Positions 36,020-43,797 of a stretch of DNA of 43,797 nt are shown here, one piece after another. The DNA lies in the NCBI GenBank assembly GCA_024682115.1, contig JAIKZO010000067.1, forward strand, positions 1-43,797, in the 5' to 3' direction. Both the position numbers and the translations under genes were made by a program. Source of the DNA: Lachnospiraceae bacterium. Lineage in GTDB: Bacteria; Bacillota; Clostridia; Lachnospirales; Lachnospiraceae. A model generated the notes under the pieces. That model was given only the letters and a program-made list of their open reading frames with translations, did not search any database and had not been told where the DNA came from. Every line of letters begins with the position of its first letter. Within the stretch, counting starts at the first letter, position 1.

Positions 36020-38032
36020 GTGAAAAAATACATTAAGTATATCTTGATAACCGTAATACTTGAACTGCTGGTCTTTAACTTTTCTTCGTTAAGATCGGCT
36101 TTTAACGACCCTGTGGATCTTTCTCCCTATTTCAGGACCGAGGGTGTCGCTCTTTATGTTGAAGGAATAGATCTTAAGATCAAAAATCTCTATGTGGGAA
36201 TAGATCCGGTCGAACATCTTCCGATCACGTTTCAGCTTAATGCCACGGATGAAGGAAACTTCTATGAGTATCCGATGGGGATCCATACCATTGCATTAAA
36301 TACACGGAGCACACGATATTTCAACCTGCACGGATACGGAAATATCCATTCTCTGGTCTTTTATTTTTCGGAAGACAATCAGCCCGACTTTTCGAAGATC
36401 AACGTTATCGCAAATCCGAAAAGACCCCTTTTTATCAACATTTGGCGCATGCTGATCGTCCTGGGGATCATGTGCTTCTTTGAACTTTTAAGAACGGACG
36501 GAAAGCTCTTTAATGCTCCGTTTGAAAAAGAAAAGAACGCTCTTTTCAAAAAACAGACGGTCATTCTGTGTGCGGTCGCCCTTATCTGGATAGTCATCGG
36601 ATATAAATGCACTTCTTCGCATCTTCTGTTCAACGAAGAGAGCAAACCGCATCATCAGCAGTACAAGGAACTGGCCGTTTCATTGTCGGGCGGGAGCGTG
36701 GCACTTCCATTTACGCCTTCGGATGAACTGCTTTCGGCACCGAATCCCTACGATACTATCTATCTTCAGGCAAACGGTATCGAATACCGTGCTGATTATG
36801 CTTTATATAACGGAAAATATTATGTGTATTTCGGGATAGTTCCCGAGATATTGCTTTATCTGCCTTATTATCTGGTGACCGGTGACGGATTCCCTAATCA
36901 TGCCGCCGTGTTTGTGTTCTATGCATTATTCGTTGCGGGGACATTCCTTCTTTTCAGAAGGATGTGCGAAACATACTTTAAAAACGTTTCGTTTGCCGCA
37001 TATTTACTGATCTCATCGGCGGCGGTCACAGCCGGATCGTTCGCATATCTTTACTTTACCGCGGATCTTTATTCAGTACCGATCATGGCAGCTATCGGAC
37101 TTACCGTGATGGGACTTTTCCTTTGGATGAACGGGATCGCGCTTGAAGGTGATCATCCGGAAGATACAGATAACAGGAAAAAGAGAAGTGTGAAAATAAT
37201 GACGGGACTGTCATATTTTGCCGGTTCGGTCTGTATGTCGCTTGTCGCGGGATGCCGGCCCCAGATGCTGCTCTTCAGCTTTCTTGCGATCCCTTTTTTC
37301 CTGGATACCGTGATAAAAAAGAGACTTCTGTTTTCAAAGAAGGGAATCGCAAACACGATCCTTCTTTGTGTTCCCTATGTATGTTCCGCCGCACTTGTCA
37401 TGTGGTATAACGCGGCGAGGTTCGGTTCCGTATTCGATTTCGGTGCGACCTATTCGCTTACGAGTAACGATATGAACCTCAGGGGACTCGGGATATCAAG
37501 GATGCTTTCGGGACTTGCGGCTTTCCTTTTCAAACCGCCTTATATAACCGGAAGGTTCCCGTTCCTTCACACTACGACATTTGACCTGGACTATATGGGC
37601 AGGCTCATAACCGAGCATTTTTACGGAGGGATGATAGTATGCAATGCCCTTATGTGGGTGCTATTCCTTTCGTATTTCCTGAGAAATGAGCTCAAAAAAC
37701 GTAATGTTACGTTGATCTTCCTGATATTGCTCTTTTCGGGAGCGGTCATCGGAATGCTTGATGCCAATCAGGCCGGAGTCCTTCAAAGGTATGCTTCGGA
37801 AACTTCTTTCGGATTTGTATTTGCCGCAATGCTGATGCTGTTTGTGATGATGGATGCTGCCTTTGCCAAAAAGACCTCCGGATTTGCGCTCGCTTCAGGC
37901 TTTTTGAAGATCGGATTCATATTGTCGCTCATCTATACCTTCATGATAATATGCAATACCGATTCGGGAATAACGCTTATAAAATACAACCCCGAGCTGT
38001 TTTATAAGATAGCTTCGATGTTCGGTTTCTGA
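36020..38032 (+). CDS. Polytopic membrane protein with extracytoplasmic N-terminal domain
   Basis: No named family recognised. The 670-residue protein begins at GTG 36020 with AGGA a few bases upstream. It has a signal-anchor (about 6-22), a soluble beta-rich outside segment (about 25-140), a helix pair (about 143-160 and 183-200), the loop FNEESKPHHQQYKELAVSL, a further soluble part with NGIEYRADYALYNGKYYVYFG, and about ten helices. Proteins of this plan occur in clostridial glycan loci and are probably GT-C-type or glycan-modifying enzymes. The EES and HH residues in the outside loop are possible active-site residues, which is a guess. It lies between the PglE-like aminotransferase and an O-acylation pair. 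Confidence 0.65.
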   Translation: MKKYIKYILITVILELLVFNFSSLRSAFNDPVDLSPYFRTEGVALYVEGIDLKIKNLYVGIDPVEHLPITFQLNATDEGNFYEYPMGIHTIALNTRSTRYFNLHGYGNIHSLVFYFSEDNQPDFSKINVIANPKRPLFINIWRMLIVLGIMCFFELLRTDGKLFNAPFEKEKNALFKKQTVILCAVALIWIVIGYKCTSSHLLFNEESKPHHQQYKELAVSLSGGSVALPFTPSDELLSAPNPYDTIYLQANGIEYRADYALYNGKYYVYFGIVPEILLYLPYYLVTGDGFPNHAAVFVFYALFVAGTFLLFRRMCETYFKNVSFAAYLLISSAAVTAGSFAYLYFTADLYSVPIMAAIGLTVMGLFLWMNGIALEGDHPEDTDNRKKRSVKIMTGLSYFAGSVCMSLVAGCRPQMLLFSFLAIPFFLDTVIKKRLLFSKKGIANTILLCVPYVCSAALVMWYNAARFGSVFDFGATYSLTSNDMNLRGLGISRMLSGLAAFLFKPPYITGRFPFLHTTTFDLDYMGRLITEHFYGGMIVCNALMWVLFLSYFLRNELKKRNVTLIFLILLFSGAVIGMLDANQAGVLQRYASETSFGFVFAAMLMLFVMMDAAFAKKTSGFALASGFLKIGFILSLIYTFMIICNTDSGITLIKYNPELFYKIASMFGF

Positions 38033-38067
38033 CCGAAAAAGGCTCCGGGTTTTTGGAATGGTGTCAT

Positions 38068-38877
38068 ATGAAAAACGGATTATTTACAAAAAACACATCC
38101 CTGTTTTTCAGGGGAATAGCTATATTGATGGTGATCTTTTCCCATTATTTCGAATGGGGTGCCGCTTTTGTTGAAAATGAAAAAGCAGCGCACTTTATCG
38201 CTTCGCTGGGTGACTGGGGAGTCGGGATATTCTTCCTCCTTTCCGGCTATGCCCTTTATAAGGGATACGGTGGAAAAAAGACCGACGGAAAGTACGTGGT
38301 TAAACGGCTTATTAACGTATATATCCCGTACCTTATCATTGCAACGACCATAATGCTTCTTTCAGGGGCGCTACATGATCTTGAGGGACTCATAAGGCTC
38401 CTTACCGGTGCGGATTACTGGTTCATGGTTATATTGTTCCTCATATACATTGCTTTTTACTTTGTAGGAAAGCTCCCCAGCAGATACAGGGTCTTCATCA
38501 TGACCGTGTTCATAATCGATCTTTCGTTATTCCTTTTCGTTAAGGGATTCCGGGAGTTCTGGTACACGGCAAACTGGGCATTTGCATTGGGACTCATCAT
38601 CGGAAAACACGAAATGAAAATCCCCCCGGCAAGGAACGGATCTTCGATAGACATAAAGGATTTTCTTTTCTGTACGCTCGGAAGGGTTTCGCTTTACATT
38701 TATGTGCTTCACTCTTTTATCTATTTCAGGGTTGTGAACGCACCGTTTGTGATCGATTCGGGGATGAACTGGTATCTGCAGCTTCTTATCGCGCTTGTTT
38801 TGACAGTACTCATCGCAGTGATCATAGAAAAGATATATACAGGTATAGTATCGTTGATATCGAGGAAGAAAAAATGA
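38068..38877 (+). CDS. AT3 acyltransferase, short form
   Basis: Membrane acyltransferase likely bringing acetyl groups across the membrane for glycan O-acetylation. The 270-residue protein has the AT3 start motif RGIAILMVIFSHYFEW (Arg15 and catalytic His26) and about eight helices. It is shorter than most AT3 proteins (330-400 residues) and lacks any soluble C-terminal domain. I start at ATG 38068; TTG 38053 in frame would add five residues. It overlaps the next gene, a secreted SGNH hydrolase, by 4 nt (ATGA). OatA-type enzymes contain both an AT3 and an SGNH domain, so this pair may be a split version. Confidence 0.88.
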   Translation: MKNGLFTKNTSLFFRGIAILMVIFSHYFEWGAAFVENEKAAHFIASLGDWGVGIFFLLSGYALYKGYGGKKTDGKYVVKRLINVYIPYLIIATTIMLLSGALHDLEGLIRLLTGADYWFMVILFLIYIAFYFVGKLPSRYRVFIMTVFIIDLSLFLFVKGFREFWYTANWAFALGLIIGKHEMKIPPARNGSSIDIKDFLFCTLGRVSLYIYVLHSFIYFRVVNAPFVIDSGMNWYLQLLIALVLTVLIAVIIEKIYTGIVSLISRKKK

Positions 38878-39707
38878 AAAGATCATTGAAATGCTTTTGC
38901 AGGATCACGCTTCTTATCGCGCTTGTTTTTGCGATATCCTTCAGTGGGATGTTCGGTCTTAAAGCTGAAGCGAGGAGTAAGAAAAAAGCGGCGATCACCG
39001 AAGAAGAACAACATGTGATAGATCTTATAGCATATCGTGACATGCTCATCAAACAGGGAGCTAGTCAGGAAGATATCGATTTTGCGAACAGGGCGATAGA
39101 GCTTGCCACGGTCGAGGCGGAGCAGGCAAAGGCGGCAGCCGAAGCGCAAAAACAGGCTGCGGAAGCACAAAAAGCATACGAAGCCCAGGTCAAGGCGATG
39201 CAGAAGAGCAGCAAGAATGCCACGGCATTCCCGTTCATATTCGTGGGCGATTCGAGGATGGTCCAGATGCATGCCGCCCTCGGAAATACAGGTGTCCTTT
39301 ATATCGCGGAAAACGCCAAAGGATATGACTGGTTTGTTGAAAAAGCCATTCCGCAGATAGACAGTGCCTGCGGTAAGGGCTCAAGGATAGTCATAAATCT
39401 CGGAGTGAACGATCCGGGTAATGCGGATAAATATATCGCGATGGTAAACGCAAAGACCATCGAATGGACAGCCAAAGGAGCGAAGGTTTATTACGCTACC
39501 GTTAATCCTGTGTGGGATAATCCTTACACTTCAGAGGACCAGGTAGTCACAATGAATAACAAACTCATCAACGGCCTTGTCGGTGTGCAGATCATAGATA
39601 CGCATACATACCTTGTAAACAACGGATACAGGCTCATAGACGGGCTGCATTATGACGGGCCGACCTACGCCTCATTGTATAGCTTTATATTAAACAAGAT
39701 CATGTGA
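38874..39707 (+). CDS. Secreted SGNH/GDSL-type hydrolase or acetyltransferase
   Basis: Probable esterase or acyltransferase acting outside the cell. The 277-residue protein has a signal peptide (about 1-32: Lys/Arg start, hydrophobic core, then GLKAEARS) and an Ala/Glu/Gln-rich coiled-coil stretch (about 70-112). The SGNH domain has nucleophile Ser127 in FVGDSRM (block I), INLGVND with Asn about 179 (block III) and Asp256/His259 in DGLHYD (block V). The catalytic set is complete. There is no transpeptidase sorting motif. It is coupled to the AT3 gene by a 4-nt overlap, suggesting that the AT3 supplies acyl groups which this enzyme transfers to (or removes from) the glycan. The coiled-coil may hold it at the membrane or wall. 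Confidence 0.87.
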   Translation: MKRSLKCFCRITLLIALVFAISFSGMFGLKAEARSKKKAAITEEEQHVIDLIAYRDMLIKQGASQEDIDFANRAIELATVEAEQAKAAAEAQKQAAEAQKAYEAQVKAMQKSSKNATAFPFIFVGDSRMVQMHAALGNTGVLYIAENAKGYDWFVEKAIPQIDSACGKGSRIVINLGVNDPGNADKYIAMVNAKTIEWTAKGAKVYYATVNPVWDNPYTSEDQVVTMNNKLINGLVGVQIIDTHTYLVNNGYRLIDGLHYDGPTYASLYSFILNKIM

Positions 39708-39722
39708 ACACTGAGGATATAT

Positions 39723-40346
39723 ATGTATAAGAAGGTCATAAAGAGATTTCTTGACATTTTAATATCGGCACTCGTTCTTATCCTGTTCTGCTGGTTATTT
39801 GGGATACTGTGGATACTTGTGCGTGTTAAGCTTGGGGGACCTGCGATCTTTACCCAGGAACGTCCGGGATATAAGGAAAAAATATTTAAGCTTTACAAGT
39901 TCAGGACCATGACGAACGCAAAGGATGAGAACGGGGATCTTCTTCCGGACGAACGCAGGATCACCTCTTTCGGAAAGATGCTGAGGAAAACAAGCCTTGA
40001 TGAGCTTCCCGAGTTCTGGAACATCCTTAAGGGTGATATGAGCTTTATAGGTCCCAGGCCTTTGCTCGTTAAATATCTGCCGTATTATAATGACAGGGAA
40101 AGACTGCGGCACACCGTAAGGCCGGGCTTAACCGGATATGCTCAGGTCCACGGCAGAAATGCCATAAGCTGGGAGAAAAAGTTTGAATACGACATCTATT
40201 ACGTGGAGCATTTAAGCTTTTTAACCGACATAAAGATAATCTTTGACACGATAAAGGTGGTATTTAAGAGCGAGGGAATCGCATTAAACGCTTTGGAGGA
40301 TTTTGATGAATACAGGAAACATGCCGACACCGATACAGAATCTTGA
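39723..40346 (+). CDS. Initiating sugar-phosphate transferase (PglC/WcaJ-type)
   Basis: Monotopic phosphoglycosyltransferase that puts a sugar phosphate onto undecaprenyl phosphate, the first lipid-linked step. The 207-residue protein has one N-terminal re-entrant helix (about 12-32), a GPAIFTQERPGYKEKIF segment, LYKFRTM, and the catalytic block SLDELPEFWNILKGDMSFIG followed by PRPL. The size matches PglC (about 200 residues) rather than long WcaJ/WbaP forms. GAGGAT lies before the ATG. Its last 41 bases overlap the next gene. The PglF-, PglE-, PglA- and PglK-like neighbours suggest a 4-amino-4,6-dideoxy sugar as substrate, but this cannot be read from the sequence. Confidence 0.94.
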   Translation: MYKKVIKRFLDILISALVLILFCWLFGILWILVRVKLGGPAIFTQERPGYKEKIFKLYKFRTMTNAKDENGDLLPDERRITSFGKMLRKTSLDELPEFWNILKGDMSFIGPRPLLVKYLPYYNDRERLRHTVRPGLTGYAQVHGRNAISWEKKFEYDIYYVEHLSFLTDIKIIFDTIKVVFKSEGIALNALEDFDEYRKHADTDTES

Positions 40347-41238
40347 CGAGTATCTGGGAAATGAACTTTATATGAAAAGGGAGGACCTTTTTCCTTACTG
40401 CTTCGGAGGAAACAAGGCCAGAAAAGCGTTGCTCTTTTTTGAGGAGATAAAAAAGGGCAAATACAACTGCGTAGTGACATACGGAAGCGGCAGCTCAAAT
40501 CATGTGAGAGTAGTCAGCAACCTGTGTGCATCTATGAACATCGAGTGTCATGTGATCGCGCCGAAGGAAGCTTATAAAGTGACCAATAACTCCAAGATGA
40601 GAGAACTGTTCGGCGCCGATGTCAAGGTCGTTCCTGTAGATGATGTCCATGATACCATTGAAAAAATGATCGAAGACCTGGAGTCACAGGGCAAAAAGGT
40701 GTACTTCATCCCGGGAGGCGGACACGGCAACATCGGAACGCAGGCATATGTCGACTGCTACGAGGAGATAAAGCAGTACGAAAAGGAAAACGGGGTTTTC
40801 TTTGACTATATATTCTTTGCTTCGGGCACCGGAACAACTCATGCCGGACTGGTCGTCGGAAAGCTTAAGAACAATGATGATAGAAAGATAATCGGAATCA
40901 GCATAGCAAGACCCAATCCAAGAGGCAGAAACGCAGTTCTGGACAGCGTCAGGGAATATATGGGAGATGTGCCCGACATTGATGACGCCACCATATTTGT
41001 AGATGACTTCAGAGGTGTGGGCTACGGCGATACGGTTTCGGAATGGGTGATAAAGGATGTCCTCATAAGATACGGGATCCCTCTCGATGAGACCTATACC
41101 GGCAAGGCTTTTTACGGAATGAGTGAATATATCAAAGATAAACAGATAAAGGGCAAGAAGATACTCTTTATACATACGGGCGGAACACCGCTGTTCTTTG
41201 ATTCTCTGAACGGCCTTCTGTACGGTGATTATAACTGA
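40306..41238 (+). CDS. Fold-type II PLP enzyme, ACC deaminase/D-cysteine desulfhydrase family
   Basis: PLP-dependent enzyme whose relatives act on small amino acids (D-cysteine desulfhydrase, ACC deaminase, DAP ammonia-lyase). The 310-residue protein has MKREDLFPYCFGGNKARKALLF split across two motifs: MKREDL (about 23-28) and the Schiff-base Lys37 in GGNKARK. GSGSSNHVRV binds PLP phosphate in the family, and ASGTGTTHAG (about 175-184) and HTGGTPLFF complete the pocket. GGAGGA ends five bases before the ATG; TTG 40303 is excluded by spacing. It overlaps the sugar-transferase gene by 41 nt, so the two are coupled. Possible roles are making or breaking down an unusual amino acid that decorates the glycan. 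Its real substrate is unknown. Confidence 0.86.
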   Translation: MNTGNMPTPIQNLDEYLGNELYMKREDLFPYCFGGNKARKALLFFEEIKKGKYNCVVTYGSGSSNHVRVVSNLCASMNIECHVIAPKEAYKVTNNSKMRELFGADVKVVPVDDVHDTIEKMIEDLESQGKKVYFIPGGGHGNIGTQAYVDCYEEIKQYEKENGVFFDYIFFASGTGTTHAGLVVGKLKNNDDRKIIGISIARPNPRGRNAVLDSVREYMGDVPDIDDATIFVDDFRGVGYGDTVSEWVIKDVLIRYGIPLDETYTGKAFYGMSEYIKDKQIKGKKILFIHTGGTPLFFDSLNGLLYGDYN

Positions 41239-41270
41239 AAAGGGACACTTTAAGACACAGGGATTCAGGC

Positions 41271-42359
41271 ATGAAAAAGATAATGATCCTGGCCAATTCA
41301 TCATCCGGTCTTTATGATTTCAGGAATGACCTGGTCAGTGAGCTTTTAAAAAAATATGAGGTCATAGCATCGCTTCCCGATGATTCCAAGGTAAAGGAAT
41401 TAAGTGACGAAGGCGTAAGAGTGATACATACCGACATCAACAGGCGCGGGATGAACCCGATTCAGGATCTCAAGCTCTATTTTTCATACAGAAAACTGCT
41501 GAGAAAAGAAAGACCGGATGCGGTCCTTACGTATACGATAAAGCCCAACGTTTACGGCGGATATGCCTGCGGAAGGATGAAGATACCTTATATCGCAACG
41601 ATAACGGGTCTAGGGACTACATTCCAGAAGGAGAACCTCCTTAAAAAACTGGTGGTCATGATGTATAAGGCAGGGCTTAAAAAAGCATCCTGCGTGTTTT
41701 TTCAAAACAGTGAGAATATGAAGATATTCGAACGGAACGGTATCCGGGGCAAAGACGTTAGGCTTGTAAACGGATCCGGAGTCAATCTTGACAAACACAG
41801 TGTTCTTGAGTATCCTTCCGATGACGGGAAAGTCCGTTTTCTGTATATCGGACGCAATATGAAGGACAAGGGTACGGATGAACTTTTAGCCGCAGCGGAA
41901 CACTTTAAGGACAATAAGGACATTACCTTTAAACTTCTCGGATACAACGACGGGGACTACGAGCAGATCCTTAAGGATCATGAATCAAAAGGAATGATCG
42001 AACTCCACGGTTTCGACAAAGATGTCACGAAGCATTTAAAGGAGTGCAATGCGGTGATCCTTCCGACATACCATGAAGGAATGAGCAATGTCCTTCAGGA
42101 AGCCGCGGCTTCAGGACGACCCGTTATCGCTACGGATATACCGGGCTGCAGGGAGATATTCGAAGAGGGGATTACCGGATTCGGATGCAGACCTCGCAGT
42201 GCCGAAAGCCTTATCGAGGCGATAGACAGATTCCTTGCCCTTACGCATGATGAACGCGTTGAAATGGGGCTTAAAGGAAGAAAAAAGGTCGAAAAGGAAT
42301 TTGACAGGCAGCTCATCACCGAAGAGTATGCAAAGGCTGTAGACGGGCTCATCGGTTAA
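41271..42359 (+). CDS. GT4 glycosyltransferase, PglA-like
   Basis: Cytosolic-face retaining glycosyltransferase expected to add the second sugar to the lipid-linked primer made by the PglC-type enzyme. The 362-residue protein follows the GT-B plan: N-terminal MILANSSSGLYDFRNDL, the PglA-type TYTIKPNVYGGYAC and ITGLGTTFQ (about 85-125), then the sugar-nucleotide domain with RFLYIGRNMKDKGTDELL (about 183-200) and the EX7E-type region HEGMSNVLQEAAASGRPVI. In Campylobacter PglA adds GalNAc to bacillosamine; the sugar here may differ. It lies 32 bases after the PLP enzyme gene. A GGCC-GAAA-GGCC mini-hairpin follows the stop, before the next gene. Confidence 0.9.
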   Translation: MKKIMILANSSSGLYDFRNDLVSELLKKYEVIASLPDDSKVKELSDEGVRVIHTDINRRGMNPIQDLKLYFSYRKLLRKERPDAVLTYTIKPNVYGGYACGRMKIPYIATITGLGTTFQKENLLKKLVVMMYKAGLKKASCVFFQNSENMKIFERNGIRGKDVRLVNGSGVNLDKHSVLEYPSDDGKVRFLYIGRNMKDKGTDELLAAAEHFKDNKDITFKLLGYNDGDYEQILKDHESKGMIELHGFDKDVTKHLKECNAVILPTYHEGMSNVLQEAAASGRPVIATDIPGCREIFEEGITGFGCRPRSAESLIEAIDRFLALTHDERVEMGLKGRKKVEKEFDRQLITEEYAKAVDGLIG

Positions 42360-42401
42360 AAGATGTCTTATAATGACCGGCCGAAAGGCCAAAAGGACAG
42401 A

Positions 42402-43797
42402 ATGAAAGATTTTATTGAAAAATACCGCAAATTCATATTTTTTGCCATTCTTGCGTGCACGTTCGCATGCGTTTTCGTCTATAACGTGCTCACTCCTTAT
42501 CTTTCGGATGACTATGCTTATCTCAGTGAAATAAGATCGAATGCCGTATCGTTTACGGATGTCATCAGGCTTGCCTACGCGGAGCTTTTTGAGCATGGCG
42601 GACGTTTTCTTCATTACGTGACTTTCAGGATATTCTTTTATATCGGGAACAAACAGATATTCAATGTTTACTGTTCTTTGATATTTGTGGTATTCGGACT
42701 TGCCATATATGCAAACATAGAGAAAAAGAAGAAATATGACATTTTTGTCATAATGCTCATCTTTCTTCTTGTGTGGCTTTTTGAGATAAGCTTCGGACAG
42801 ACGGTGCTCTGGATCACGGGTGCGGCGGTATATCTTTTCGCAACTACCTATATCCTTTTGTCGCTGGCTTTGTACAAGCATCTTTTGAACACTGCCGGCC
42901 AAAAGCACCCCGGACTTGTCTGCGTTCCGATGTTCATCATTGCCCTGTTTGCGGGCAATTCTTCCGAGAACAATTCGGGTGCGGCCATATTGCTCATCAT
43001 CATATATACACTTAATGCTTATATCGATTTCAGGGAAAAGAATTCAAAGAAGCTCAGCTTCGGATCATTTGTAAAGCCTTACATGATCGCGGCCTGGGCC
43101 GGATATATCCTCGGATACCTGCTCCTTACGCTTGCTCCCGGAGCTCACAGCAGAGCAAATTCGGTTTCCGAGGGAGACTATCAGGGAACGGTAGGGATAT
43201 TGTCCCATATATATAAATTATCGATGAGCTTAAGGGATAACCTTTGGATATTCCTTGTATCGGTGACCGTCCTTACGGTCGCTTTGGCGGTCACGGGACA
43301 TTTTAAGAGTTTTAAGGATGTCAGAAAGAACAATGCGCTGCTCTTTGTCTTTGCAACGATCGCTTCGACTTATGCGTTGATGTTCATTCCGCTTCCGGTA
43401 AAAAGGGTTTTCTTCGGGGCCTGTTCGTTCCTTATCATAGCGAGCATACAGCTTTTGCTCGAGCTTAAGCAGAATGAGACTGCGGTAAAGATCGTAAAGT
43501 ATTCCGCGGTAAGCCTGCTCTGTCTGATGTTCTTTTTTACCTACCTTGAAAATCTTGTTAATCTTGCAAGGATAACACGTGAGGAGAACGAACGTATCGG
43601 GATAATAAAGGAAGCGGCATCACAAGGCGCTACTTATGTCGAAGTCCCGATGTACAGGGAGGCATTCAGGAACGAGTATTCCGCCGCTCATGACAGCGAT
43701 ATGACGGAAGACCCCGGTTACTGGATCAATACTTTCTATGAGGACTGGTTCGGAGTTGAAGATATAGTGGCCGTTCCCCGTGATGAATGGAATGAAA
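42402..43797 (+). CDS. DUF6056-like polytopic membrane protein, 3' end outside window
   Basis: The frame is open to the window edge, giving the first 465 residues. It has an N-terminal helix (about 10-28), then TPYLSDDYAYLSEI (about 31-44) with the acidic pair placed in the first outside loop, as in DUF6056 and GT-C-like proteins. Some nine further helices follow, and the visible end is soluble (TYVEVPMYREAFRNEY). I start at ATG 42402, preceded by AAAAGGA; an in-frame ATG at 42363 has no ribosome-binding site. It probably is a sugar-transferring or glycan-modifying membrane enzyme that belongs to the same operon, but this is by family resemblance and context. Confidence 0.75.
   Translation, partial: MKDFIEKYRKFIFFAILACTFACVFVYNVLTPYLSDDYAYLSEIRSNAVSFTDVIRLAYAELFEHGGRFLHYVTFRIFFYIGNKQIFNVYCSLIFVVFGLAIYANIEKKKKYDIFVIMLIFLLVWLFEISFGQTVLWITGAAVYLFATTYILLSLALYKHLLNTAGQKHPGLVCVPMFIIALFAGNSSENNSGAAILLIIIYTLNAYIDFREKNSKKLSFGSFVKPYMIAAWAGYILGYLLLTLAPGAHSRANSVSEGDYQGTVGILSHIYKLSMSLRDNLWIFLVSVTVLTVALAVTGHFKSFKDVRKNNALLFVFATIASTYALMFIPLPVKRVFFGACSFLIIASIQLLLELKQNETAVKIVKYSAVSLLCLMFFFTYLENLVNLARITREENERIGIIKEAASQGATYVEVPMYREAFRNEYSAAHDSDMTEDPGYWINTFYEDWFGVEDIVAVPRDEWNE

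Noticed and set aside
42379-42390. GGCC-GAAA-GGCC mini-hairpin before the last gene
   Set aside because: Only four base pairs; a GNRA loop alone is not enough to call a regulatory RNA.

Overview
The window looks like a chromosomal segment of a low-to-mid GC Firmicute, most likely a Lachnospiraceae-type clostridium (Butyrivibrio-like). The evidence is the DnaD / DnaC-like loader / long PRPP synthetase cluster, the paired glgC-glgD genes, Gram-positive primosome and Mfd proteins, and several polytopic membrane families (DUF6044, DUF6020 and DUF6056-like) typical of that family. Species cannot be given from the sequence alone. I see no rRNA, tRNA, CRISPR array, transposase or phage gene. No gene-free stretch exceeds 300 bases; the longest are 9336-9564, 10945-11156 and 20868-21056.

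Layout. (1) 16-6049 (+) is a tight three-gene surface-glycan unit: a GT2 polyprenyl-phosphate glycosyltransferase, a giant protein joining a YkoS/DUF6044-type membrane glycosyltransferase to a complete M3-type zinc peptidase, and an AT3 acyltransferase with an extracytoplasmic domain. (2) 6046-9335 (-) is a replication-linked operon, dnaD-like, dnaC-like helicase loader, then prs. A cluster of DnaA-box-like 9-mers, some exactly abutting, lies upstream of it (9451-9564). (3) murC (9565-10944, -) has a promoter that would start transcription at its own ATG. (4) 11157-19632 (+) is housekeeping: glgC-glgD, a terminator, pth-mfd and a Na/Pi cotransporter. (5) 19674-43797 (+) is a large cell-surface polysaccharide locus that runs off the right edge.

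How the polysaccharide locus may work. A CapD/PglF-type NDP-sugar 4,6-dehydratase and a DegT aminotransferase make a 4-amino-4,6-dideoxy sugar. A PglC-type phosphoglycosyltransferase loads a sugar phosphate onto undecaprenyl phosphate, and a PglA-like GT4 extends it. A PglK-like ABC flippase could move the product outward. A Wzy/ligase-type protein polymerises or transfers, several GT-C-like membrane proteins add side sugars from polyprenyl-phosphate donors, and an AT3 plus secreted SGNH hydrolase pair would O-acylate. Two more DegT aminotransferases (PseC-like, WecE-like) and a fold-type II PLP enzyme of the ACC deaminase / D-cysteine desulfhydrase family hint at unusual amino-sugar or amino-acid decorations.

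The strongest candidates for something undescribed are the membrane glycosyltransferase-M3 peptidase fusion (947-4348), the DnaA-box cluster controlling a helicase-loader operon, and the PLP enzyme embedded between the initiating and second glycosyltransferases. Family assignments come from reading motifs by eye; no database search was possible.
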